Part shown: positions 8,820-16,219 of the stretch, piece by piece
Layout: the number at the start of each line of letters is the position of its first letter
Position numbering within the stretch: the stretch's first letter is position 1
Source: REBR01 sp033721915
GTDB taxonomy: Bacteria > Pseudomonadota > Gammaproteobacteria > Pseudomonadales > Oleiphilaceae
Assembly (NCBI GenBank): GCA_033721915.1
Contig: JAWWAC010000001.1
Location: forward strand, 124,001-188,000
Reading direction: 5' to 3'
DNA length: 64,000 bases
The notes under the pieces: generated by a model
Database searches by the model: none
Told to the model about the DNA's origin: nothing
What the model saw: the letters and a program-made list of their open reading frames with translations, nothing else
Translations under genes and position numbers: made by a program

Positions 8820-9647
8820 CTAGAATACGTAAATAAACCCGATGCCTACTTCAGTCTCATAATGACTGCGAGCGATCGGGCTGTCCCGCACCTCGCTACT
8901 GAAATACTCATAGAGGGCTTCGCCGAAAATCTGCCAATTCTCGTTGATCACATGGCGATAATTGTAATCGATGCCCAGTGAGCGGAGTCCGCCGCTCATT
9001 CTGGTCTCATCCAGTCCGGACGCAGCCGACTGCTCGGCGGTGATGCCGAAATCCTTATTGGCAAATTCGCTGTCGTGAAACACCGCAACGAGATTGAGTT
9101 CAGAGCCGGAGCCGTCCAGTTGATCGCCGAAACGGCGACCTACCCCAAAAAGACCAAGATTCCCGTTCTCTCCGGTAACAACCCGGCCAACTCCCCAGTA
9201 ACGCCAGTCGGCCGCGAAAGCACGGCGTGCCTGTAGCACTAATTCAAAACTCTCCTCGTTATCACCGAGTCCATCCAAACGCCCTTCATCGGAATCACTT
9301 TCTTCACGGCCCTCATCGAAGCCTACAAGGGCCTCGAGTAACCAGGCGTCCGAAGGCAGACCACGCCAACCCAGGGCTTCACCGGCCCAGAAGAAAATAT
9401 TGTCGCCTCTGCGCCATTGCAATGCGCCGGCAGGATCGACCTCAACACCGAATTCGTCCGAGCCTTCATAGGCCGTTTCATATTCAACACCCAGCCCCAG
9501 CCCCAAACCCCAGCCGTCCTGACCTCGGGTGAAGTCGTCGACTGAGGGCAAAGGCACCAGGGCGGTTCTTTCGTCTTGAGCCAATGCGGTCTGAGAGAAG
9601 ACGCCAGATACAAACAGGATCAACAACAAGCCAGTAAATTGCTTCAT
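8820..9647 (-). CDS. MipA/OmpV family outer-membrane protein
   Basis: 275 residues with a signal peptide (FTGLLLILFVSGVFSQTALA, cleavage near residue 24). The mature N-terminus WGLGLGLGVEYETAYEGSDE is typical of MipA/OmpV barrels, and a C-terminal aromatic strand ends in YVF, as needed for BAM-dependent assembly. The start at 9647 is set by an AGGAG about 9 nt upstream; the longer frame to 9677 lacks a ribosome site. The family was first linked to MltA scaffolding in E. coli, but most members are uncharacterised. It is transcribed convergently with the RND operon. Confidence 0.85.
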   Translation of the reverse strand: MKQFTGLLLILFVSGVFSQTALAQDERTALVPLPSVDDFTRGQDGWGLGLGLGVEYETAYEGSDEFGVEVDPAGALQWRRGDNIFFWAGEALGWRGLPSDAWLLEALVGFDEGREESDSDEGRLDGLGDNEESFELVLQARRAFAADWRYWGVGRVVTGENGNLGLFGVGRRFGDQLDGSGSELNLVAVFHDSEFANKDFGITAEQSAASGLDETRMSGGLRSLGIDYNYRHVINENWQIFGEALYEYFSSEVRDSPIARSHYETEVGIGFIYVF

Positions 9648-9764
9648 GCGAGCTATCTCCTTTATGAGCCCGGACAAAGTCTGCCGTGGGAACAGGGAGG
9701 CTCTCTGATTATAGCTGTTTTTTGCTGACCCGATGCAGCCGTTTCCAGCCCATACCTGTCCTGG

Positions 9765-10262
9765 CTACTTCGAGGGACGCCTGCGGGACCTGGGAACATC
9801 CAGTTCCTGGATATGGCCTGTCACACCGCTGTCGGTGACTCGCAGCCGCCCGACCGTGACCGGGAGACTGAACCGCCTTGGGCCGGCACTGCCGGGATTG
9901 AAACAGAGCACGCCCTCTCTGGTCTCGTTGAAGGGTTTGTGGGAGTGCCCGAAAAGGACAACATCACAGGGTCTGTCCGGAAGCAGGGTCTTGATGTCCT
10001 GATGGCGATGCACCATCTGGATGCGCACACCGTTAACGGTGAGTTCCCGGGTTTCGGGATAAGCCATGGCCCAGTCCTCCTGGTCCACATTCCCGCGTAT
10101 GGCCACCACCTCCGCGTGCTTGCTCAGCGCATCCATCACCTCCGGCTTGCCAATATCGCCCACATGAAGGATCAGCTCGCAATCGGCCAAAGCGGCCAGT
10201 GCTTCCGGTCTCACCTGGCCGTGGGTATCGGAAATGACGCCAATATCGGTGTTGATGCGCAC
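9765..10262 (-). CDS. YfcE/MJ0936-type metallophosphodiesterase
   Basis: A calcineurin-like phosphoesterase of about 165 residues with the small single-domain layout. Metal-ligand motifs run in order: ISDTHG, HVGDIG, RGNVD (in place of the usual GNCD) and LFGHSHKP, then NPGSAGPRR. Members hydrolyse phosphodiesters with Mn2+ or Ni2+; the natural substrate is unknown. I prefer the GTG at 10262, preceded by GGGAG, over the upstream in-frame start at 10301. The last 40 or so codons are duplicated as a remnant at 12285-12403. Confidence 0.85.
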   Translation of the reverse strand: MRINTDIGVISDTHGQVRPEALAALADCELILHVGDIGKPEVMDALSKHAEVVAIRGNVDQEDWAMAYPETRELTVNGVRIQMVHRHQDIKTLLPDRPCDVVLFGHSHKPFNETREGVLCFNPGSAGPRRFSLPVTVGRLRVTDSGVTGHIQELDVPRSRRRPSK

Positions 10263-10405
10263 GGATTTATTCTCCCAACTGCCCTTTATCTTTAAACCCA
10301 CAATTGTCTGATACCCAGGTATAAATGGAGATTAACGGTCTCTGACCCCATTGATACGACTCAGCTCTCGTTTTCAAACCAAGGCACTCCATTCTGAGTA
10401 CAGAA

Positions 10406-10425
10406 AGCACACAATGTGCTAGAAT
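10406..10425 (+). promoter_or_regulatory. Palindromic operator overlapping the -10 of the BrnT-like toxin gene
   Basis: AGCACA-CAA-TGTGCT (10406-10420) is a perfect 6-bp inverted repeat whose last base begins a TAGAAT -10 hexamer (10420-10425), 7 nt before the toxin ATG. This is where an autorepressing antitoxin would bind. Confidence 0.5.
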
Positions 10426-10431
10426 AAGCTC

Positions 10432-10710
10432 ATGAAACCGATCACATGGAACCCAGAGAAGAACAAGCTTCTCCAAAAGGAAAGGAGGATCTCTTTTGAG
10501 GATGTGGTTGTCCATATCCTGACCGGAGACATCCTGGATACGGTCGAGCATCCGAACCAGGACAGGTATCCAGCCCAACAGATCCACGTGATCGACATCG
10601 AAGGGTATGTCTATCTGGTGCCTTTCGTAGAGTCGGAAGACGAGGTTTTTCTGAAAACAGTGATTCCGAGCCGCAAAGCGACCAAGACCTATTTGGGAGG
10701 TCCTAAATGA
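10432..10710 (+). CDS. BrnT-like toxin of a type II toxin-antitoxin pair
   Basis: 92 residues resembling BrnT/RelE-fold toxins: W-x-P-E-K-N near the start, ISFEDV, HPNQDRYP, a central beta block HVIDIEGYVYLVPFVE and the C-terminal VIPSRKATKTYL. By family it would be a ribonuclease. The toxin-first order and the ATGA overlap with the next gene are typical of BrnTA. Assignment to BrnT rather than another RelE-fold family is tentative. Confidence 0.7.
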   Translation: MKPITWNPEKNKLLQKERRISFEDVVVHILTGDILDTVEHPNQDRYPAQQIHVIDIEGYVYLVPFVESEDEVFLKTVIPSRKATKTYLGGPK

Positions 10711-10979
10711 GCAATCTGGATAAAGAAGAGCAGGACATTCTGGACGCATTTGAAGCTGGGGAGTTGCAGCGGGCTCCAGACTTTGCGGAGAGGAAGGCGC
10801 GGCATCAGCAGTACGCCGAAGCCATGTTCAAGAAAGATGCCCGGATCAACATCCGGCTGTCTTCCAGGGACCTCAGGGGGCTCCAGAAAAAAGCCCTTGA
10901 GGAAGGCATTCCCTACCAAACACTGGTTGCCAGCATTTTGCACAAGTATGTAGAAGGTCGCCTGCATGAAGACCGGTAG
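10707..10979 (+). CDS. Antitoxin partner of the BrnT-like toxin (ribbon-helix-helix type)
   Basis: 90 residues. The C-terminal segment DARINIRLSSRDLRGLQKKA followed by EGIPYQTLVASILHKY is the beta-strand plus two-helix pattern of a ribbon-helix-helix DNA-binding domain. The acidic N-terminus would cover the toxin. It starts 4 nt inside the toxin gene, and a GGAGG lies 6 nt upstream. It probably represses the operon through the palindrome at 10406. Confidence 0.7.
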   Translation: MSNLDKEEQDILDAFEAGELQRAPDFAERKARHQQYAEAMFKKDARINIRLSSRDLRGLQKKALEEGIPYQTLVASILHKYVEGRLHEDR

Positions 10980-11056
10980 ATGAGCAGCCAGCGGCAATGA
11001 GTTGAACGGGGGCTATCCCTGTTTAACTCCTTCATTCCTACCCCAAATCCAGGCAC

Positions 11057-12052
11057 CTAAAAAATCCGATCCAGAATCTCCCGATAACGCTCAAAAGCCT
11101 CAAACTGCGGCATATGCCCAACGTCGTCCAGCTCATAAAGCCGCCCCTCAGGGATCTGCTCAATGACGGTTTCACCCAGTTGGTCATAGCGCCCCAATTC
11201 GTAGTCCACGCCGTCCTTTTTCCAGCCGCGACCGGGGCCGGTGGTATCGCGGGTCCCGAGAATCAGATGGGTCGGCACCCTTAGCTGATCCAACTCGTTC
11301 ACCACCGGGCCGGTAAAGATCATGTCGAAGGTCAGGGCATTGTTCCAGGCGACCCGGTCCCAGTCGGGGCCGTTGATCCAGCCAGCGTGAATCTGCGTCA
11401 GCGCTTCGTACTCCTCCGACCACTCGCCGTCATAATAATGCTCGCGCTGGTAGGCCCGCACCTGATCAATGGTCTTGCCCTGCTCCTGCTCGTAGAAGAA
11501 ATCAGGATCCCTGTATTCCACATAACGCAGATAGTCTTCCAGCCCGATGGGGTTGACCATCACCAGCTTCTCGACGGAGTCCCCATGGTTCAGGGCATAG
11601 CGGGTGGCGAGCATGCCGCCCATGGAATGGCCCATCACGATCAGCCTGTCGATGCCCAGCTCGTGCACCAGCGCCCGGGTATTATGGGCCAGCGCCTCAA
11701 AGGAAAACTGGTAATGGGCGGGTTTGGACGACTTGCCGAAACCCACCTGATCCGGCATCAGCACCCCGTAGCCCTTGTCATGAAGGTAGCTGGCCGTGCG
11801 CTCCCAGTAATCGGCGCCAAAGTTCTTGCCGTGCAATAACAACACCGTCGGTCGCCCGTCTTCCGCTGGCCGATGCATGTACGCCATTTCCAGACTCTGG
11901 CGCTGGCTATCAAAGGTGAAGGTATGAACCTCGAAGGGGTAAGGGTAACCACTCAGGCGTGCGTCGTATTCCGGGGCGTTTTCATCTGCCAACACCGGGA
12001 CAGTGAACCCGAAAAGAAAGAGGGCAAACAGTGCATAAAACCCGCTGCGCAT
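11057..12052 (-). CDS. Secreted alpha/beta hydrolase
   Basis: 331 residues from the ATG at 12052 (AAGGAG Shine-Dalgarno 7 nt upstream; the longer frame to 12157 is less likely). A signal peptide ends at VLA near residue 22. The hydrolase fold shows LLHGKNFGADYW (oxyanion region), the nucleophile elbow GHSMGG, and a catalytic histidine in DDVGHMPQFE. It resembles the haloperoxidase/epoxide-hydrolase-like group acting in the periplasm; substrate unknown. The last 60 bp are repeated at 24312-24371. Confidence 0.88.
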   Translation of the reverse strand: MRSGFYALFALFLFGFTVPVLADENAPEYDARLSGYPYPFEVHTFTFDSQRQSLEMAYMHRPAEDGRPTVLLLHGKNFGADYWERTASYLHDKGYGVLMPDQVGFGKSSKPAHYQFSFEALAHNTRALVHELGIDRLIVMGHSMGGMLATRYALNHGDSVEKLVMVNPIGLEDYLRYVEYRDPDFFYEQEQGKTIDQVRAYQREHYYDGEWSEEYEALTQIHAGWINGPDWDRVAWNNALTFDMIFTGPVVNELDQLRVPTHLILGTRDTTGPGRGWKKDGVDYELGRYDQLGETVIEQIPEGRLYELDDVGHMPQFEAFERYREILDRIF

Positions 12053-12168
12053 GGGAAGCTCCTTGAAGGCCTGTTCGAGTCTGACACTATCCCGGTGCGC
12101 TGTCGGGTGCAAGGCGCTGAGCCGGGATCGCGGGGAAGTGGGAGCGGTGTGGAGCACTCGGCAGTGCC

Positions 12169-12194
12169 TGTCCTAGTTATTTGTCCTAGTTATT
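12169..12194. repeat. Two 13-bp tandem copies of TGTCCTAGTTATT next to a GTGCCTGTCC word
   Basis: The copies are 12169-12181 and 12182-12194. GTGCCTGTCC starts at 12164, so this is another degenerate member of the window's REP-like family. Confidence 0.6.
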
Positions 12195-12284
12195 GAGTCC
12201 ATCCTGGAATAAGCCGAAGGCATAGCCCAGGTTCCTGGGGCCTGTGGCGCAGTCAACGCCGATGAGCTTGATGGTCCTAGGGGG
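12186..12284 (-). pseudogene. Fragment resembling the N-terminus of an RNase H-fold (DUF429-like) protein
   Basis: On the minus strand the frame ending at 12186 reads KLIGVDCATGPRNLGYAFG, resembling the first strand of RNase H-fold predicted nucleases (LIGVDxA, then a second glycine-rich strand). There is no start codon, as it begins right after the stop of the YfcE remnant, and it stops after about 32 codons. I regard it as a truncated gene piece; the family call is weak. Confidence 0.3.
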
Positions 12285-12403
12285 TTACTGTCGTTTGCGG
12301 GACTTGGGAGCATCCAGCTGCTGGAGATGACCTGTCACGCCGCTTACCGTGATACGAAGCCGCCCGACCGTGACCGGGAGACTAAAGCGGCGTGGGCCGG
12401 CAC
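12285..12403 (-). pseudogene. C-terminal remnant of a second YfcE-type phosphodiesterase
   Basis: The minus strand reads AGPRRFSLPVTVGRLRITVS, continuing to a TAA at 12287-12285. This matches the last 40 or so residues of the intact gene at 9765-10262 (AGPRRFSLPVTVGRLRVTDS), with several substitutions. Homology starts abruptly a few bases from the hicB stop, so the rest of this paralogue was lost when hicAB arrived or by a later deletion. Confidence 0.8.
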
Positions 12404-12409
12404 TGTTCC

Positions 12410-12844
12410 TCAGGCCGCCCCTTCCTTATCTTTCTCATCCGAACGGTTCAGCACCCGCATCGCCGCCTGGGAGAGAAACCCAGATCGGGAGCGGGACTCG
12501 CTTTTATGAGCTTTCACGTACTCATCAATCTGATGAAGCAGCAGCCGGGGCACCGTAATGTTGATCTTCTCCGCCTTTCCCAGAAAAGGAGTGACATCAA
12601 CGTCGACCACAGCCCAGACTGCATCACTGAAATCCGGATTCGCTCGATGAGACGTAATGGATCTGGCGGCTGGAATCGGGTCACCACCCTCTGCCAGGAA
12701 CTCCAGATGCGCCAGAATGGCTTCTTTGGCATTATCCAACGCCTCATCCTCACCCGCACCTGCTGAATAACAACCCGGCAGATCCGGTACGGTAACGCCG
12801 AAGTTCACACCATCATCAGTGTGGAGTGCTACGGGATATTTCAT
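12410..12844 (-). CDS. hicB: HicB-family antitoxin
   Basis: 144 residues from the ATG at 12844. The N-terminal partial RNase H-like HicB domain (YPVALHTDDGVNFGVTVPDL, then PGCYSAG) is followed by a C-terminal ribbon-helix-helix segment (INITVPRLLLHQIDEYVKAH). That layout makes it both toxin-binding and DNA-binding. It lies 45 nt downstream of hicA on the same strand, the usual order. Confidence 0.9.
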   Translation of the reverse strand: MKYPVALHTDDGVNFGVTVPDLPGCYSAGAGEDEALDNAKEAILAHLEFLAEGGDPIPAARSITSHRANPDFSDAVWAVVDVDVTPFLGKAEKINITVPRLLLHQIDEYVKAHKSESRSRSGFLSQAAMRVLNRSDEKDKEGAA

Positions 12845-12889
12845 CGTATCTTCCTCAAAACCGTTGCGTCTCATGTAAAACAGAGCCCA

Positions 12890-13072
12890 TCACTTAAGGC
12901 CGGCCTGCTTCCATATGCTGTTCAAGGTTCCTTGTGGTAATTCTGCCTTGGAGTGAGGGACAGTGATCTTACCTCGCTTGGTTGGGTGCTTGAATTGGTG
13001 GTGACTCCCTTTCACCTTCACCTCGAACCAGCCATCTTTCTCCAGCAGTTTTATGACTTCAGAGTTTCTCAC
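12890..13072 (-). CDS. hicA: HicA-family mRNA interferase toxin
   Basis: 60 residues, full length for HicA. The double-stranded-RNA-binding-like fold is evident, with the catalytic histidine in KGSHHQFKHP and the conserved TVPHSKAELPQGTLNSI stretch. The start is a GTG at 13072, directly after GGAG. It would cleave mRNA when HicB is depleted. Confidence 0.9.
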   Translation of the reverse strand: MRNSEVIKLLEKDGWFEVKVKGSHHQFKHPTKRGKITVPHSKAELPQGTLNSIWKQAGLK

Positions 13073-13218
13073 CTCCGCATCCCCCTGATTGTATTGGAAC
13101 GATAACCCCCTTTTTCGTAATCATCAACACCATACCCACTTTTAGAGCATTGGAATGCACCACCAGGGTTTTTCGGGAGGATTACCAGCCCAACAGCGAT
13201 GTCTCCTGGAGATGGACA

Positions 13219-13509
13219 ATGAACAAAAAACGCGCTCTTGAGCTATTGAGTCACAGTAAGCCGGATCTCCAGGCCCGTTTCGGCGTGACTCGACTGGCAC
13301 TGTTTGGCTCCACTGCCCGCGATACAGCCACCAGCACCAGCGACATTGATGTGCTGGTGTCATTCGATGGCCCCGCCACTTCCAAACGCTATTTTGGTGT
13401 ACAGTTTTACTAGGTAGATTTACTCGGCTGCCCGGTCGACCTGGTCACCGAAAAGGCTCTGCGCCCAGAGCTGCGCCCGTACATTGAAAGGGAGCAAGTC
13501 AGTGTCTGA
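13219..13509 (+). pseudogene. mntA nucleotidyltransferase antitoxin, broken copy
   Basis: Nearly identical at DNA level to the intact gene at 15210-15500, including about 20 bp of leader, and of the same 291-nt length. A TAG at 13411-13413 (an intact TACCTGGAAGAT has become TACTAGGTAGAT) stops it after 64 codons. The GSTARD..DID active-site motif lies before the stop. It is followed by the first 46 bp of the partner hepT gene only. Confidence 0.9.
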
Positions 13510-13547
13510 TACCCACCCACGGGAATGGCGTTTTTATCTGGATGACA
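13502..13547 (+). pseudogene. hepT 5' fragment, truncated at a REP-like sequence
   Basis: GTGTCTGATACCCACCCACG and the following bases match the start of hepT at 15493 up to GATGACA. Homology then stops, and GTGTCTGTCCC (13557-13567) follows within 10 bp. Confidence 0.85.
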
Positions 13548-13572
13548 CAGTGGGGAGTGTCTGTCCCATTAG

Positions 13573-13619
13573 CCATTTATTTCCATTTATCTCATCGCTG
13601 CGAAGCCTCTGGTTAAGCC
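13573..13619 (-). other. Possible truncated attC-like site after higA
   Basis: The higA stop TAA sits inside GCTTAAC, which fits the RYYYAAC box and is the same heptamer that starts the attC after the phospholipase-D-like cassette. It is followed by CAGAGGCTTCGC before the sequence runs into a GTGTCTGTCCC repeat. No second arm is present, so this is suggestive only. Confidence 0.25.
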
Positions 13620-13927
13620 CTTTTCCCTACCTGTGAACCCGAGCCCCAAGGGCGAATATTCTTCAACTGATCCGCCAAGGCATCTTCAGTAATTTCAGTG
13701 TCGTAGGCCACCTGAGCCCGCAGCCAATAGCCATTGGACAAGCCAAAAAAACGACACAGTCGCAGGTCAGTGTCTGCAGTGATCGAACGCTTACCAGCAA
13801 TTATCTGGCCGATCCTCTGAGCAGGCACCCCAATTTCTTTAGCCAGTCGGTATTGAGAGATACCCATTGGCCCAAGAAACTCCTCCTTCAGTAACTCGCC
13901 TGGCGTTACCGCATTAATGTTGCGCAT
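13613..13927 (-). CDS. higA: HigA-family antitoxin
   Basis: 104 residues from the ATG at 13927, preceded by GGAGG. This is an XRE-type helix-turn-helix of the VapI/HigA group: PGELLKEEFLGPMGISQYRL, then VPAQRIGQIIAGKRSITADT, LRLCRFFGLSNGYWLRAQ. Its toxin higB lies 10 nt upstream, the normal higBA order. The upstream in-frame codons overlap higB and are not part of the gene. Confidence 0.92.
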   Translation of the reverse strand: MRNINAVTPGELLKEEFLGPMGISQYRLAKEIGVPAQRIGQIIAGKRSITADTDLRLCRFFGLSNGYWLRAQVAYDTEITEDALADQLKNIRPWGSGSQVGKRA

Positions 13928-13937
13928 GAGTGACCTC

Positions 13938-14216
13938 CTAATGGTAATCCACAATTTCCACATCCTCCGCCCCAGCCCTGGTCCAGCGGAAGCACACCCG
14001 GAACTGCCTGTTGATTCGAATGCTGTGCTGGCCTCGACGATCACCAGACAGCGGCTCCAACATATTGCCAGGTGGCACCTTGAGGTCATCCAGTTGACCT
14101 GCTGCCTGAAGCTGCCGGATCTTCCTCAAGGCAACCCGCTCAAAATTAACGAATCGCCTGACACGACGGCCGCTTGCAAGCTTCTCGGTATCCTTACACT
14201 TGAACGATATGATCAT
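13938..14216 (-). CDS. higB: HigB/RelE-family toxin
   Basis: 92 residues, full length. Family landmarks are FKCKDTEKL, LRKIRQLQAAGQLDDLKVPP, LEPLSGDRRGQHSIRINRQF, RVCFRW and the C-terminal DVEIVDYH. It is a ribosome-dependent mRNA endonuclease by family. It is paired with higA and preceded by a strong inverted-repeat operator. Confidence 0.92.
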   Translation of the reverse strand: MIISFKCKDTEKLASGRRVRRFVNFERVALRKIRQLQAAGQLDDLKVPPGNMLEPLSGDRRGQHSIRINRQFRVCFRWTRAGAEDVEIVDYH

Positions 14217-14240
14217 GAAGAAATAATGACGCGGCGCACT

Positions 14241-14259
14241 ATTAACGTCAAGCGTTAAT
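14241..14259 (-). promoter_or_regulatory. Inverted-repeat operator upstream of higBA
   Basis: ATTAACG-TCAAG-CGTTAAT is a perfect 7-bp inverted repeat 25 nt upstream of higB. Read on the minus strand it contains TTGACG as a possible -35 element. It is the likely HigA autorepression site. Confidence 0.55.
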
Positions 14260-14384
14260 ATATAGAGAATTACACTGAAATCATGAAACTGGGATCAGGT
14301 ACCCAACAAAAACCCTACAAGTTGACCGCAGACCCACAATTGAATAGCTTCTCCCCCCTCAGCCATCGCAATAAGGACATTGCC

Positions 14385-14423
14385 ATGACGCAGCCCCGCA
14401 AACAGCAGGTCTCCCTGTCTGAG
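14385..14423 (+). pseudogene. REP-associated tyrosine transposase (RAYT), N-terminal stub
   Basis: The frame from 14385 reads MTQPRKQQVSLSE, matching the start of RAYT proteins (M..PRK..VSL..TPYYH); it then leaves homology 12 bp before a GTGCCTGTCCCC repeat. A C-terminal RAYT piece in the same orientation lies at 15893-16219. Confidence 0.65.
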
Positions 14424-14434
14424 AAGGGGTTGAA

Positions 14435-14504
14435 GTGCCTGTCCCCTTTGTGTGTGTGTCAGGTTTGAACACGGGTCAGTTGGAGGAGTTGGAGTGCCTT
14501 TCCC
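14435..14504. repeat. Two REP-like words: GTGCCTGTCCCC and GTGCCTTTCCC
   Basis: GTGCCTGTCCCC is at 14435-14446 and the variant GTGCCTTTCCC at 14494-14504, in the same orientation, directly after the RAYT stub. The GTGTGTGTGTC run at 14450-14460 adds low complexity. Confidence 0.6.
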
Positions 14505-14523
14505 TCCTCTTAAGCAGGTGCTC

Positions 14524-14817
14524 TTACGCTGCTTCAAAATCCAGAGGATGAACACCGTCCAGATTGACTGTACTGCGAGCCACCCAGAGATCGTACATAT
14601 CCTGCATCGCCAGCCAGCTCTCCGGGGTACGCCCGAGAACCTTCGACAGCCGCAGGGACATTTCCGGGCTGATTCCACTGTCCCCTTTAAGCAGCCGGGA
14701 CAAAGTGGAGGGGGAAACCCCCAGATTGGAAGCAAGTTGACGGGAACTAATGCCGAAAGGCTCCAGGTACACTGCCCGAATGAATTCGCCGGGATGTGGC
14801 GGATTATGCATAGTCAT
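14524..14817 (-). CDS. HigA-type antitoxin without an adjacent toxin
   Basis: 97 residues of the HigA/VapI XRE family: HPGEFIRAVYLEPFGISSRQ, SNLGVSPSTLSRLLKG, ISPEMSLRLSKVLGRTPESW. The expected higB partner is missing; upstream on the same strand sits another antitoxin gene (stop at 14836, 18 nt away). The two antitoxins may be co-transcribed. Orphan HigA proteins can act as repressors or anti-addiction modules. Confidence 0.85.
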   Translation of the reverse strand: MTMHNPPHPGEFIRAVYLEPFGISSRQLASNLGVSPSTLSRLLKGDSGISPEMSLRLSKVLGRTPESWLAMQDMYDLWVARSTVNLDGVHPLDFEAA

Positions 14818-14835
14818 TAGTGATAACCCTCATAA

Positions 14836-15114
14836 TCAAGAACTGACAGTGAGCTTAACTCCCAGGCCATGAAGAACCTTGACGATTGTCTCGTAGCGCG
14901 GCTTGGCTCCCGGTGAGAGTGCTTTATACAGGCTTTCGCGTCCCAGCCCGGTACTGTTGGCTACCGCCGTCATACCTCGAGCTTTGGCCACATCGGACAA
15001 CGCAGCGAGAAACAGGTCCGGATTTTCATCTTCCAGCGCTGCCGTAAGGTACTCGGCGATAACCTTTTTATTATCGAGATAGTCCGCGACTTCAAATCTG
15101 ACTGGTTCACTCAT
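14836..15114 (-). CDS. HI1420-type addiction-module antidote protein, toxin not found
   Basis: 92 residues from the ATG at 15114. It has the layout of HI1420-like antidotes: an N-terminal VADYLDNKKVIAEYLTAALE then a HTH with ALSDVAKARGMTAVANSTGL, RESLYKALSPGAKPRYETI. The Gp49/RelE-type toxin normally encoded just upstream is absent; the 95 bp to mntA hold no such gene. The in-frame extension to 15354 is antisense to mntA and rejected. Confidence 0.85.
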   Translation of the reverse strand: MSEPVRFEVADYLDNKKVIAEYLTAALEDENPDLFLAALSDVAKARGMTAVANSTGLGRESLYKALSPGAKPRYETIVKVLHGLGVKLTVSS

Positions 15115-15209
15115 TATGGGAGTGCCCCCCTTTATCCGCACTGAAGTGAATGCTTTTTGATAGACTGATGTTAAGTGAGCCCAACGGCAATGTCTCCTGG
15201 AGATAGACA

Positions 15210-15500
15210 ATGAATAAAAAACGCGCTCTTGAGCTATTGAGTCACAGTAAGCCGGATCTCCAGGCCCGTTTCGGCGTGACCCGACTGGCGCTGTTCGGCT
15301 CCACTGCCCGCGATACAGCCTCCAGCACCAGCGACATTGATGTGCTGGTGGCATTCGATGGCCCAGCCACTTCCAAGCGTTATTTTGGTGTGCAGTTTTA
15401 CCTGGAAGATCTACTCGGCTGCCCTGTCGACCTGGTCACCGAAAAGGCTCTGCGACCAGAGCTGCGCCCGTACATTGAAAGGGAGCAAGTCAGTGTCTGA
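15210..15500 (+). CDS. mntA: MntA-type minimal nucleotidyltransferase antitoxin
   Basis: 96 residues. The nucleotidyltransferase motif GS-x10-DxD is present as LFGSTARD..STSDIDVLV, with a third acidic site in GCPVDLVTEKAL. In the type VII MntA-HepT system MntA adds AMP to a tyrosine of the HEPN toxin to silence it. It overlaps hepT by 8 nt. A near-identical broken copy is at 13219. Confidence 0.9.
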   Translation: MNKKRALELLSHSKPDLQARFGVTRLALFGSTARDTASSTSDIDVLVAFDGPATSKRYFGVQFYLEDLLGCPVDLVTEKALRPELRPYIEREQVSV

Positions 15501-15852
15501 TACCCACCCACGGGAATGGCGATTTTATCTGGATGACATGATTGAGTTCGCCAGGAAGGTCCTCGATTACACCAAAGGTCTTGATCAAACCGGCTTCCTG
15601 GAAAATGGGCTGATTTATGACGCCACACTGCGCAACCTGGAACTGATTGGAGAAGCCGCTACCCACATTCCAGACGCAGTCCGCGAGCACCATCCCGAAA
15701 TACCCTGGCGAATGATCATCGCAACCCGCAATCGTCTGATTCATGGTTACCTGGGTATAGACGAGGACACCCTTTGGAGCATCATTGAAGATGATGTACC
15801 AGAATTGCTGCCAGTACTTGAGGCACTAAAAACTGCATCAATCAGCCAGTGA
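15493..15852 (+). CDS. hepT: HepT-type HEPN ribonuclease toxin
   Basis: 119 residues from the GTG at 15493, which overlaps the mntA stop and matches the broken copy's start. The HEPN active motif R-x4-H-x-Y is present as RNRLIHGY, where the Tyr is the residue AMPylated by MntA. GLIYDATLRNLELIGEAATH is characteristic. It is predicted to be an RNase neutralised by MntA. Confidence 0.9.
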   Translation: MSDTHPREWRFYLDDMIEFARKVLDYTKGLDQTGFLENGLIYDATLRNLELIGEAATHIPDAVREHHPEIPWRMIIATRNRLIHGYLGIDEDTLWSIIEDDVPELLPVLEALKTASISQ

Positions 15853-15892
15853 TGCCGGTTAGCCTGAAAGTTCTGGAGTGACTGTACCTTCC

Positions 15893-16219
15893 ACTCGATC
15901 CGCGCCCGCATGGCGGGAGACACCAGAAACCTCAGACCACACCAGCATCCAGGAGCGCATAGAGCCCCGATTCAACCTGGCCAAGGCCATCCAGGGCCAG
16001 ACCCAACACCAGGCCCTCAACCACTTTGACCTGGCTCTGAAGCCCCTGTTGCACTTCGAAGGGAGCATCACCAACAAAGTGCAAACCGGCCTGCCCTTCC
16101 ACTCTCTGGAATACCTGAAGCTGGTCGATTACACCGGTCGAGCAATCGACCCCAGAAAACGTGGCGCCATACCCAAAGAAGCCCAGCCGATTCTGGACCG
16201 GCTGGGCTTTACTTGGTAG
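15893..16219 (+). pseudogene. RAYT transposase, C-terminal fragment with a frameshift
   Basis: The plus strand encodes IRA.MA then, after a one-base shift in a GGG run near 15913, ETPETSDHTSIQERI and later LPFHSLEYLKLVDYTGRAID, RGAIPKEAQPILDRLGF. This is the typical C-terminal region of long REP-associated transposases. The catalytic HUH domain is missing. It abuts a transposase fragment of another family at 16213. Confidence 0.75.
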
